36,399 bases of DNA from Tannerella sp. oral taxon 808 (lineage in GTDB: Bacteria > Bacteroidota > Bacteroidia > Bacteroidales > Tannerellaceae). The stretch is taken from assembly GCA_002890585.1 (NCBI GenBank), contig MIQB01000015.1, positions 1 through 36,399 on the forward strand, read 5' to 3'. The notes under the pieces are model-generated. The model ran no database searches. It was not told where the DNA came from and saw only the letters and a list, made by a program, of their open reading frames with translations. A program made the translations under genes and the position numbers. Positions 17,603-24,846 of this stretch are shown here, one piece after another. How positions within the stretch are numbered: position 1 is the stretch's first letter; each line of letters starts with the position of its first letter.

Positions 17603-18544
17603 ATGCCCCCCATGAGAAGACGTACACCGAAAGACTATGCCCTGCTCGTGCTCAAGGGCATCGGCATGGGCGCCGCAGACGTCATCCCGGGCGTCTCCGG
17701 CGGCACGATCGCCTTCATCGTCGGCATCTACGGGGAGCTCATCGACTCCATCAAGCACATCGGTTCGGCCGACACGCTGCGGCTGCTCCTCACGCTCCGT
17801 ATAGGCGCATTCTGGCGCGCAGCCAACGGCAACTTCCTGCTCTCCATCATAGCCGGCATCGGCATTAGCATCTTCTCGCTCGCGCGGTTAGTCACCTATC
17901 TGCTCACCCACCAGCCGGTGCTCGTGTGGGCCTTCTTCTTCGGATTGGTACTGGCCTCCACATGGTTCGTCTCGCGCGAAGTTACCCACTGGAACGCCAA
18001 GAGCCTACTCGGGTTCATCGTAGGCGCCGCTGCGGCATGGTTCATCACCGTCATGACGCCAGCCGAAACGCCCACCGGGCTGTGGTTCATCTTCGTCTGC
18101 GGCGCCATTGCCATCTGCGCCATGATCCTGCCCGGCATCTCGGGCAGCTTCATCCTCGTGTTGCTGGGCAAATATTTCTACATCATGGAAGCCGTCAAGT
18201 CGCTCAACCTCCCCGTGCTGATCGTCTTCGTTTGTGGCGCCGCCATCGGCATCACGCTCTTTTCGCACGCCCTCTCCTACGCCCTCCATCGGTTTCACAA
18301 CGTGACGATCGCCCTGCTGAGCGGCTTCATGCTCGGCTCGCTCAACAAGGTGTGACCGTGGAAAGAGGCCATCGAAACATACGTCGACAGCCACGGCCAA
18401 GTCCGCGCGCTCGTCGAAAGAAACATCCTGCCCGACCAACTTCTCTGGCAGGCCATCGCCCTGGCCGTAGCTGGTTTTGCACTCGTCTGCGTGCTCGAGC
18501 TTACGGCAGGACGGAAAACGAAAAACGAAATCATCAACCCCTAA
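17603..18544 (+). pseudogene. DUF368 membrane protein (PopT-like) interrupted by an in-frame TGA
   Basis: Polytopic inner-membrane protein. The DUF368 signature GAADVIPGVSGGTIAFIVG is near the N-terminus and its internal repeat AMILPGISGSFILVLLGKY lies about 150 residues later. DUF368 proteins (PopT) have been reported as undecaprenyl-phosphate translocases that recycle the cell-wall lipid carrier. The first open segment stops at TGA 18353-18355 after 250 residues (ending LGSLNKV). The same frame continues without a gap (PWKEAIETYVDSHG, a last hydrophobic segment, then a basic tail) to TAA at 18542. A TGG tryptophan at the stop would restore 313 residues in all, so TGA looks like a single G-to-A change. 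It is a nonsense mutation, a sequencing error or a recoded codon. Two ATGs (17603, 17612) are possible starts. Confidence 0.8.
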
Positions 18545-18550
18545 ATCACA

Positions 18551-19118
18551 ATGGATAAGGAATATTTTTACCTCAATGGGGACACGAAAACAGGTCCCTT
18601 CTCTTTCGAGGCGCTGAAGAAAGCGCCCATCAACCCCGACACGCTCGTGTGGCACTCCGCCCTGCCCGACTGGGTTCCGGCGCGCACCCTGCCCGAGCTG
18701 CAAGCCCTCTTCGCTGGCGGCGACTCCTCGGCCTCGCACTACGACCGTAGGGAACCAAACTACAACACCTCCGCCACGCCCTCTGCGCCGAAGCCGGCTC
18801 CATCAGCCTTTGAAGCAGCCGGTAACACCAGCACCTCCTCGGCCTACAACCCGAACGCGACACGCCCACCCATGCCAGAGAACTACCTCGTTTGGGCCAT
18901 CCTCTCCACCATCTTCTGCTGCATCCCCCTCGGCATCGTGTCCATCATCCACTCCACGAAAGTCAGCTCTGCCTACGCCGCAGGCGATTACGAGGGTGCG
19001 GAAGGCATCGAAAGACGCTAAGAAGTGGGCCATCTGGGGCGCCGTCGCCGGGGGCGTCTTCATCGTGGTTTACTTCATCTTCATCGCCATTGCTGCCATT
19101 ATGGGGATGAATTCTTAA
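18551..19118 (+). pseudogene. GYF_2 (DUF4339) plus CD225/dispanin membrane protein with a frameshift
   Basis: The N-terminus is a GYF_2/DUF4339 domain (YFYLNGDTKTGPFSFEAL ... DTLVWHSALPDWVPA), followed by a Pro/Ser/Ala-rich linker and a CD225/dispanin domain (PENYLVWAILSTIFCCIPLGIVSIIHS ... SSAYAAGDYEGA). The frame then ends at TAA 19019-19021. The expected continuation, KASKDAKKWAIWG plus a second membrane helix VFIVVYFIFIAIAAIMG, is in the next frame and ends at 19118. Restoring two bases (GGTGCG to GGTGCGCG at about 18998) gives GARKASKDAKK and an intact protein of about 189 residues. This looks like loss of one CG unit. It begins seven bases after the DUF368 gene. Such proteins are small membrane proteins of unknown function. 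Confidence 0.8.
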
Positions 19119-19146
19119 AAGCACACCCTCCCTTTAGCCCCCCCAT

Positions 19147-19203
19147 GCGGCGCGCCTGTCCCCCTATAAGCAATTCACGGGGGCGGGTGCGCCGCTCTTT
19201 TTC
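19147..19203 (+). terminator. Rho-independent terminator between the CD225 and DUF2752 genes
   Basis: A long, slightly imperfect stem pairs GCGGCGCGCC...CCCC (19147-19164) with GGGGGCGGGTGCGCCGC (19179-19195). It is followed directly by TCTTTTTC (19196-19203). It lies 29 bases after the CD225 stop and only eight bases before the ATG at 19211. DUF2752 expression would therefore need read-through, or the structure may be an attenuator. Confidence 0.7.
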
Positions 19204-19210
19204 TATCCCA

Positions 19211-19615
19211 ATGATCCCACCCGCTCGCCGCTGCCGATGGTTGCTCTTCGGCCTTCCCCTCTTAATGGCCATCCTTGCCGTGCTGATCATCGTATACTAC
19301 AGCGTCAGCCCATCCTCGTCCATCTTCTTCCCCAAGTGCCCCTTCCTACTACTCACCGGGATGAAATGTCCCGGATGCGGGTCGCAGCGTGCCGTCCATG
19401 CGCTGCTTCACGCCGACGTCGCCTCGGCCTTTGCACACAATGCCCTGCTCGTCGTCTCCCTACCCTACGTCGCCCTCTTGATCATCGTCCGTATCTACAA
19501 CATCATCCGCCCCGGTGCCTCCCTCCTACCCTCCATCCAAAGCCCATTCGCCATCCGTGCATATTTCCTACTCGTACTCATCTTTTGGATCACGCGTAAT
19601 GTGTTTGGCTTCTGA
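19211..19615 (+). CDS. DUF2752 small membrane protein
   Basis: Membrane protein of 134 residues when started at the ATG at 19211. The frame runs back to 19025 and also has an ATG at 19145, but that part overlaps the CD225 gene and the terminator hairpin. The DUF2752 signature is clear: a first helix LLFGLPLLMAILAVLIIVYY, then FFPKCPFLLLTGMKCPGCGSQRAVHALLHADV and two further hydrophobic segments. The CxxCGSQRA(V/I)H motif is the family hallmark. Function is unknown. The CD225-DUF2752 pairing is common in Bacteroidetes, to my recollection. Confidence 0.8.
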   Translation: MIPPARRCRWLLFGLPLLMAILAVLIIVYYSVSPSSSIFFPKCPFLLLTGMKCPGCGSQRAVHALLHADVASAFAHNALLVVSLPYVALLIIVRIYNIIRPGASLLPSIQSPFAIRAYFLLVLIFWITRNVFGF

Positions 19616-19657
19616 ATTTGCAGAGTTGTTGTAAAACACAAAAGCTGAGCATTTGAT

Positions 19658-19975
19658 GCTTGCGCGACCTGCGCAAACGTCTCGGCAAATGCCGCGGGAC
19701 TTGCGCGGCTTGCGCAAACGTCTCGGCAAATGCCGCGGAACTTGCGCAACCTGCGCAAACGCCAAAGCATTCCCCGCGGAACTTGCGCGGCTTGCGCAAA
19801 CGTCTCGGCAAATGCCGCGGGACTTGCGCAACCTGCGCAAACGTCTCGGCAAATACCGTGGGACTTGCGCGGCCTGCGCAAACGTCTCGGCAAATACCGC
19901 GGAACCCAGCGCGACCTGCGCAAACGCCAAAGCATTTCCCGTGAGACTTGCGAGAACTCCCGCAAGCATTCCCAA
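19658..19975. repeat. Array 3: about eight 41-42-bp tandem units
   Basis: The region between the convergent DUF2752 and hutH genes has no credible gene. The word GCGCAAAC recurs at 19671, 19712, 19753, 19794, 19835, 19876 and 19918, with a variant at 19960. Steps are 41 five times and 42 twice. A unit reads roughly GCGCAAACGTCTCGGC, AAATGCCGCGG, ACTTGCGC plus a short linker. Because steps of 41 shift the frame, the arginine- and alanine-rich ORFs here are artefacts. The last unit is closest to array 4 (24609-24803) in reverse orientation. Confidence 0.9.
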
Positions 19976-20131
19976 AAACGTTTTGACCGTTATAAGGCTT
20001 CCGTAGACACTCTGCCGACTTTCTTTCATCGAACCCACGTTACTAACGAAGCACCCGAGATGGCTGATTTAGATAGGAATAGCGATACCCCAACAACATA
20101 GGCAAGCCCCCATAAGACACGCCACAACACA

Positions 20132-20178
20132 AAGCCGCCGAACGGTGGGGATTCGCTCCCTCTACCGTCCGGCGGCTT
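20132..20178 (-). terminator. Terminator of the hut cluster
   Basis: Fifteen-base arms at 20132-20146 and 20164-20178 (AAGCCGCCGAACGGT and ACCGTCCGGCGGCTT, one G-U pair) form a strong stem. It lies about 50 bases beyond the hutH stop. On the minus strand it is followed by TTGTGTTGTG, a modest U-rich tail; on the plus strand by CTCTTTAC. Confidence 0.7.
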
Positions 20179-20229
20179 CTCTTTACGACTCATCCGGCAA
20201 TCGCACTTGGCGCTGTCGGTGATCCGCTT

Positions 20230-21729
20230 TTACAGATTGTCAATCTTCATCCGCTTCAGGAAAGCGACCGTCTTGTGGATCTCCTTGTACATCACCACAT
20301 CGTCGCCAATGAAAGGCACCTCCTTGCGGTAGTCGTGCAGCACCTGCTCAAGCACAGGCGACGTCTTCAGCGGTCGACGGAACTCGATGCCCTGCGCGGC
20401 GTTCATCAGTTCGATGGCCAAGATCAGCTCTAAGTTGTTCATCACCTTGTACAGCTTCGTGGCAGCGTTGGCGCCCATGCTGACGTGATCCTCCTGCCCG
20501 TTCGACGAGACGATGGAGTCGCTCGAGGCCGAGAAACAGTACATCTTGTTCTGATTCACCATCGACGCCGCAGCGTATTGCGGGATCATGAAGCCGGAGT
20601 TCAGACCCGGGTTGGCCACGAGGAACTCAGGCAGCCCGCGCAAGCCCATGATGAGCTGCGCCACGCGCCGTTCGGAGATGTTGCCGAGCTCGGCCAGTCC
20701 GATGGCGAGGAAGTCGTAGGCTACGGCCAGCGGTTGCCCGTGGAAGTTGCCACCGGAGATGATCATGTCCTCGTCGGGGAAGATGGTCGGGTTGTCCGTC
20801 ACGGAGTTGATCTCGGTCAGGAGCACAGAGGCGACGTAGCGGATCGTGTCCTTCGTGGCGCCATGCACCTGCGGCACACAGCGGAACGAGTACGGATCCT
20901 GCACGTGCTTCTTGGGCCGAGCAATGATCTCGCTGCCCTCTAAGAGACGGCGGAAAGCCTCGCCCGTCTCGATCTGCCCCTTGTGCGGGCGGATGCGGTG
21001 CAAGCAGTCCATGAAGGGCTCGATACGGCCGTCGAAGGCCTCGAGCGAGAGGGCAGCGATGAGGTCGGCCTTCTTCGAGAGGCGGAAGGCGCGCAGGAGG
21101 GCGAAGACGCCGTTGGCGCTCATGAACTGTGTGCCGTTGAGCAGGGCCAAGCCCTCTTTGCTCATCAGCCGGACAGGCGACCAGCCAAACTCGTCGAGCA
21201 CGCTGATGGCCTCGCACTTCTTGCCTTTATAATAGACGTCGCCGACGCCGATGAGCGGCAGGAAGAGGTTGGCCAATGGGGCGAGATCACCCGAGGCGCC
21301 GAGCGAGCCGCGGTCGTAGACGATGGGCATGACGTCGTTGTTGAAGAAGTCGAGGATACGCTGCACGGTGATCACCTGCACGCCGCTGTGACCCAACGAC
21401 AGGGCGTGGGCCTTGAGCAGCATCATCAGCTTGATGACGACGGGCGAGATCTCCTCGCCTACGCTGCAGGCGTGGCTCTTGATCAGGTTCTCTTGGAGCG
21501 TGCCTAACTCGTCGAGCGAGATGTTCTTGTTGCAGAGCGACCCGAAGCCGGTGGTGATGCCGTAGAGCGGGTCGGGCGAGGAGGCGATCTTGGCGTCTAA
21601 GTAGTCGCGGCATTTCTGGATGCGTTCGCGCGCCTCGGGGGCCAGCTCTAACTTCAAGTTCTCGTTAATGATGCGTTCGATGATCTCGAACGTCAGGTCG
21701 CCGGAGCCTATCTGATACACGTTCTTCAT
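20230..21729 (-). CDS. hutH: Histidine ammonia-lyase
   Basis: First enzyme of histidine degradation: L-histidine to trans-urocanate plus ammonia, cytoplasmic. The product from the ATG at 21729 is 499 residues. The frame extends 13 codons further, but the upstream part overlaps fchA and lacks family similarity. The MIO prosthetic group forms from Ala145-Ser146-Gly147 (GSLGASGDLAPLANL). The active-site tyrosine lies in YGITTGFG at 56-63. The motif QDPYSFRCVPQVHGA and the helical C-terminus are typical. Its start is 13 bases after the fchA stop. It is the last gene of the minus-strand hut cluster and is followed by a strong hairpin. Confidence 0.97.
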   Translation of the reverse strand: MKNVYQIGSGDLTFEIIERIINENLKLELAPEARERIQKCRDYLDAKIASSPDPLYGITTGFGSLCNKNISLDELGTLQENLIKSHACSVGEEISPVVIKLMMLLKAHALSLGHSGVQVITVQRILDFFNNDVMPIVYDRGSLGASGDLAPLANLFLPLIGVGDVYYKGKKCEAISVLDEFGWSPVRLMSKEGLALLNGTQFMSANGVFALLRAFRLSKKADLIAALSLEAFDGRIEPFMDCLHRIRPHKGQIETGEAFRRLLEGSEIIARPKKHVQDPYSFRCVPQVHGATKDTIRYVASVLLTEINSVTDNPTIFPDEDMIISGGNFHGQPLAVAYDFLAIGLAELGNISERRVAQLIMGLRGLPEFLVANPGLNSGFMIPQYAAASMVNQNKMYCFSASSDSIVSSNGQEDHVSMGANAATKLYKVMNNLELILAIELMNAAQGIEFRRPLKTSPVLEQVLHDYRKEVPFIGDDVVMYKEIHKTVAFLKRMKIDNL

Positions 21730-21742
21730 GGCTGTTGATCGT

Positions 21743-22375
21743 TTAGTTGAACGCATGGGCTTTGACATACTCCAGCAACTTGTGTTCAGCTTCCACGGCA
21801 GCGGCCTCTAAGCGGTCGGCCTCTTTCGTCATGGCTTTGACAAATGCCTCGTCGGTGATCGAGGTGAGGTTGATGCGTACGTTCAGCAGGGCGCCAATGA
21901 CAGCCGTGCGGGCACACATCATGGCCACTGTGGCGTCGGTCACGGCGTTGCTATTTCCACGACGCGCGGCGGCATCAATCATCGGCAACAACGCGCTAGC
22001 CGTGCGGGCTACCTCCATCGGCACCTCGGCGGCATACTTCGTCTCGCGCTGGATGGCCTCTTTGCGCACGGCCTTCTCTTCGTCCGTTTCCTTGGGCAAC
22101 TTGAAGGCAGCGAAGACGCGGTCGTACGCCTCGGCGTCACGATCTACGTCGGTCAACAGCTGCGCCGATTGCTCAGTCATGCGGGCAGAGATCTGCTCCA
22201 TCTCGTCGTTCACCTCGGCGTACTTCTTACGTCCTACGGTGAGGTTGGCTACCATGGCCGCCAGCGATGCCGCCAGCGAACCGTTCAATGCGGAAACGCT
22301 TCCGCCTCCCGGCACGGGATCGTTGCCGGTCACTTTGTCAATAAATTCCTTTACGGATAAACTCTTGAGTTCCAT
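21743..22375 (-). CDS. fchA: Formimidoyltetrahydrofolate cyclodeaminase
   Basis: Converts 5-formimidoyl-THF, made by FtcD, to 5,10-methenyl-THF plus ammonia. The 210-residue product is the free-standing cyclodeaminase domain, fused to FtcD in animals but separate here. Typical motifs are DKVTGNDPVPGGGSVSALNGSLAASLAAMVANLT near residues 14-47 and the C-terminal NLTSITDEAFVKAM. It lies directly upstream of hutH on the same strand. Its upstream gap holds the AT-rich repeat (22378-22407) and then the unrelated four-helix-bundle gene, which separates it from hutI. Confidence 0.94.
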   Translation of the reverse strand: MELKSLSVKEFIDKVTGNDPVPGGGSVSALNGSLAASLAAMVANLTVGRKKYAEVNDEMEQISARMTEQSAQLLTDVDRDAEAYDRVFAAFKLPKETDEEKAVRKEAIQRETKYAAEVPMEVARTASALLPMIDAAARRGNSNAVTDATVAMMCARTAVIGALLNVRINLTSITDEAFVKAMTKEADRLEAAAVEAEHKLLEYVKAHAFN

Positions 22376-22377
22376 AT

Positions 22378-22408
22378 GAACTAAAATCTAAAAACTAAAA
22401 TCTAAAAA
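22378..22408. repeat. AT-rich CTAAAA repeat upstream of fchA
   Basis: Tandem CTAAAATCTAAAAA/CTAAAA words lie directly between fchA and the four-helix-bundle gene. Related strings occur at 13341-13358, 13386-13436, 22821-22834 and 22890-22912. On the minus strand the words read TAGATTTTAG, each one base away from the TAnnTTTG promoter box, so an array of weak promoters is one possibility. It may equally be the footprint of an inserted segment. Confidence 0.5.
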
Positions 22409-22422
22409 TGACGGGGATAATC

Positions 22423-22782
22423 CTATTGCTGCATGTTTCTCTTCGCAGTCTTCACGGTTGACACCAACATTGCCAAAAGCTCTCGACAATCTTCCATTAT
22501 GGATGCGGCCATGCGTTTGTTTATATAGCCAGTATCCAAAAGCAGCGACAGCCAATATATTGTCTCGTTCGCCTCCTTCAGAGAGATTCTCATCTTATGA
22601 ATGAAATCCAACCGGCTCTCACTGAACTCAGCCTCCCGAATGGAAGCCCCGATGGCTGTACCGCTTCTTTTTACCTGATTGCTCAAGACAAACTCTCTCT
22701 TTTCACGTTCGAGATACTGGACAAGTCGGATAATCCTGATTGCAAAGGCATAACTCTTCGATTGCAAGACATTGTCCCTCAT
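22423..22782 (-). CDS. Four-helix-bundle protein (23S rRNA intervening-sequence protein family)
   Basis: Protein of 119 residues matching the S23/TIGR02436 four-helix-bundle family: SYAFAIRIIRLVQYLEREKREFVLSNQVKRSGTAIGASIREAE, then DFIHKMRISLKEANETIYWLSLLLDTGYI and a final helix. Members are encoded inside intervening sequences of some 23S rRNA genes and also as stray genes; function is unknown. Here it sits between fchA and hutI with no metabolic logic. It is visibly more AT-rich than its neighbours and is bordered on both sides by AT-rich CTAAAA repeats. This suggests an acquired gene inserted into the hut cluster. The start is the first in-frame ATG; no better one is seen. Confidence 0.85.
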   Translation of the reverse strand: MRDNVLQSKSYAFAIRIIRLVQYLEREKREFVLSNQVKRSGTAIGASIREAEFSESRLDFIHKMRISLKEANETIYWLSLLLDTGYINKRMAASIMEDCRELLAMLVSTVKTAKRNMQQ

Positions 22783-22900
22783 CTTTTATTCTTTCTCGTT
22801 AACTCACTTCTTGAATAGATCTAAAGGCTAAAAACCTAATCGTCCTCCGGCTGAGCGGGCTGACATCCTCGGCCTCTCCTGCCGGCAGGACTTTTAGTTT

Positions 22901-24160
22901 TTAGCTTTTAGTTTCTCCGTTCTGTACAACGATTTCTCCCTGCTTGATCACCGTGTCGACGATGTTCATACCCACGTGATAGGGCAGGAACTTGTACGAC
23001 GGGAATTGCAGCAGCACGAGGTCGCCTTGCTTGCCGACGTCGATCGAACCGATGCGGTCGGCACGGTCGATGGCCGCGGCGCTGTTGATGGTGAAGGCTG
23101 TAACGGCCTCCTCGGGCGACAGCTTCATATAGATGCATGCCAGCGCGAAGAGCAGCGGGGCGGACGCGGAGAAGGAGCTGCCCGGATTGAGGTCCGTGGC
23201 AAGTGCCACCATGCAACCGGCGTCGATCATCTCCCGACCGCGCGCGAACGTCTCCCGCAGCGAGAAGGCCGTAAGCGGAAGCAATGTGGCCACTACGCCT
23301 GCGTCGGCCATCGCACGGATACCCGCGTCGGAGGCTTGCAGCAGGTGGTCGGCGGAGATGCAACGTAGCTCAGCGGCCAGCTCGGCGCCGCCAAACTGCA
23401 CGATCTCGTCGGCATGGATCTTCAGCTTGAAGCCCTGCTCGCGCGCGGCCTGCAGGTAACGCCGCGATTGCTCGATGGTGAAGACGTCCTTCTCGCAGAA
23501 GATGTCGGCAAACTCGGCCAACCCTTCCTTGGCAACTAATGGGAACATCTCACGGATATTGAAATCGATGAACGCGTCTTCGCGTCCCTTCCACTCGGCC
23601 GGCGTGGCGTGGGCACCCATGAAGGTGGGGACGACGTCGGCGGGGTGCGCCTCGTTCAGCCGGCGCATGACGCGCAGCTGCTTCAGCTCCGTGTCGCGAT
23701 CGAGGCCGTAGCCGCTCTTGCCCTCCACGGTGGTGATGCCGAGGCGCAGCATGGCGTCGAGTCGGCGAAGCCCGACCTCGAACAGCGCATCTTCCGATGC
23801 CTCACGCGTGGCCCGCGTGGTGTTGACGATGCCGCCGCCGCGGTTCATGATCTCCATATAACTGTCGCCGCGCATACGCCACGAGAACTCCTCCTCGCGG
23901 TATCCGCCGAAGACGAAGTGCGTGTGCGGATCGACGAAGCCCGGCAATAAAGCCTTGCCCGTAGCGTCGATGACGGTGTAGCCCGCTTCATTCACAGGCA
24001 ACGGTTCGCCCGCGCGAAGCACATGCGAGATGCGGCCGTCGGTCACGACTACCGTCCCGCCTTCTATCACATGCAAGTCGTTCATCTCGCGCCCTCGCTT
24101 ACCCGCGAAGCCGCTGCACGTCACCACCTGCGATGTGTTCTTAATAATCAGGTTCTTCAT
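22901..24160 (-). CDS. hutI: Imidazolonepropionase
   Basis: Third step of histidine degradation: hydrolysis of 4-imidazolone-5-propionate to N-formimidoyl-L-glutamate. It is a cytoplasmic metal-dependent amidohydrolase. The product from the ATG at 24160 is 419 residues, normal for the family. The frame runs 44 codons further upstream, but that part overlaps the lipoprotein gene. The metal-binding HTH motif is His79-Thr80-His81 in PGFVDPHTHFVFGG. The later histidine LKIHADEI and the aspartate in ALATDLNPG complete the usual site. Minus-strand AAGAAGATCAA directly precedes the ATG as a plausible ribosome binding site. The start overlaps the stop of the lipoprotein gene by four bases. Confidence 0.96.
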   Translation of the reverse strand: MKNLIIKNTSQVVTCSGFAGKRGREMNDLHVIEGGTVVVTDGRISHVLRAGEPLPVNEAGYTVIDATGKALLPGFVDPHTHFVFGGYREEEFSWRMRGDSYMEIMNRGGGIVNTTRATREASEDALFEVGLRRLDAMLRLGITTVEGKSGYGLDRDTELKQLRVMRRLNEAHPADVVPTFMGAHATPAEWKGREDAFIDFNIREMFPLVAKEGLAEFADIFCEKDVFTIEQSRRYLQAAREQGFKLKIHADEIVQFGGAELAAELRCISADHLLQASDAGIRAMADAGVVATLLPLTAFSLRETFARGREMIDAGCMVALATDLNPGSSFSASAPLLFALACIYMKLSPEEAVTAFTINSAAAIDRADRIGSIDVGKQGDLVLLQFPSYKFLPYHVGMNIVDTVIKQGEIVVQNGETKS

Positions 24161-24570
24161 TTGATCTTCTTGAATGTGTGTATGGTTTGTCCCTCCACGA
24201 AAGGCACGAAGGCTCCGATCCGAAACGACCGCCTGTCGGCGCTCAGCTTGAAAGCATAGGGGTCGGGGGCAAAAGCGCTCGATAACATCCAATGCACTTG
24301 GATACTGTCGCCTTTGATCTCATACGCATAGGGGCCGCTCCCAGACTTAGGCAGCGTCAGCCCGTTTATCACCTCTGTGCCTCTTTTCAGAATGAACGTA
24401 GCCTCACCGGCCATCGATGGAGATTCGTCGAAATCGATCGTGTCGGTTCCAGTCGTTTCGTGCACCCAGACGCCGGTCAGTCGGCCGTCCGAAGGCAGCG
24501 GTTCCGTCGTTCCGCAGGCGGACGCCATCAGGATAAGTGGGAGGATCATCCCTGTCATAAACTGCTTCAT
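24157..24570 (-). CDS. Small lipoprotein, lipocalin-like, coupled to hutI
   Basis: Predicted lipoprotein of 137 residues. A hydrophobic N-terminus (TGMILPLILMASA) leads to Cys19, the probable lipidation site; the lipobox is imperfect, with alanine at -3. The mature part, GRLTGVWVHETTGTDTIDFDES ... ATFILKRGTEVINGL ... IQVHWMLSS, has the short beta-strand pattern seen in Bacteroidales lipocalin-like lipoproteins. No catalytic residues can be named. Its stop overlaps the hutI start (ATGA), so it is translated from the same message. Its upstream gap is repeat array 4, which separates it from ftcD. Confidence 0.7.
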   Translation of the reverse strand: MKQFMTGMILPLILMASACGTTEPLPSDGRLTGVWVHETTGTDTIDFDESPSMAGEATFILKRGTEVINGLTLPKSGSGPYAYEIKGDSIQVHWMLSSAFAPDPYAFKLSADRRSFRIGAFVPFVEGQTIHTFKKIK

Positions 24571-24608
24571 ATCTATTGGTTTTAAGTGTGAAATCTATCG
24601 GTGGAAAA

Positions 24609-24803
24609 GCCGTGGCGTTTGCGGGACTCCCGCAAGTCCCGCGGGAAATGCCGTAACGTTTGCGGGACTCCCGCAAGTCTCACGGGAAATGCCGTGGCGT
24701 TTGCGGGAACTCCCGCAAGTCCCGCGGGAAATGCCGTGGTGTTTGCGGGAACTCCCGCAAGTCTCACGGGAAATGCCGTGGCGTTTGCGGGACTCCCGCA
24801 AGC
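24609..24803. repeat. Array 4: five 41-42-bp units, inverted relatives of array 3
   Basis: The word GTTTGCGGG recurs at 24617, 24658, 24699, 24741 and 24783 (steps 41, 41, 42, 42). A unit reads GTTTGCGGGACTCCCGC, AAGTCCCGCGGGAAATGCC, GTGGC; it contains the palindromes GCGGGACTCCCGC and TCCCGCGGGA. The reverse complement of an array 3 unit aligns with this unit over the full 41 bases without gaps, sharing GTTTGCG, CGCAAGTCCCGCGG and TGCCG. It occupies the gap between ftcD and the hutI-linked lipoprotein gene. Confidence 0.9.
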
Positions 24804-24846
24804 ATCACAACATTGGCCAAGGCGTCATTTCGGGAGGGACAGTGGG

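Noticed and set aside
19025..19210. N-terminal extension of the DUF2752 protein
   Set aside because: It overlaps the shifted end of the CD225 gene and a terminator hairpin; the text is basic and unlike the family, which fits a start at 19211.
19568..20101. Arg/Ala/Cys-rich ORFs over array 3, and similar ones over array 4 (24582-24860)
   Set aside because: The 41-bp steps shift the frame from unit to unit and the ORFs appear in several frames on both strands, as expected of repeats.
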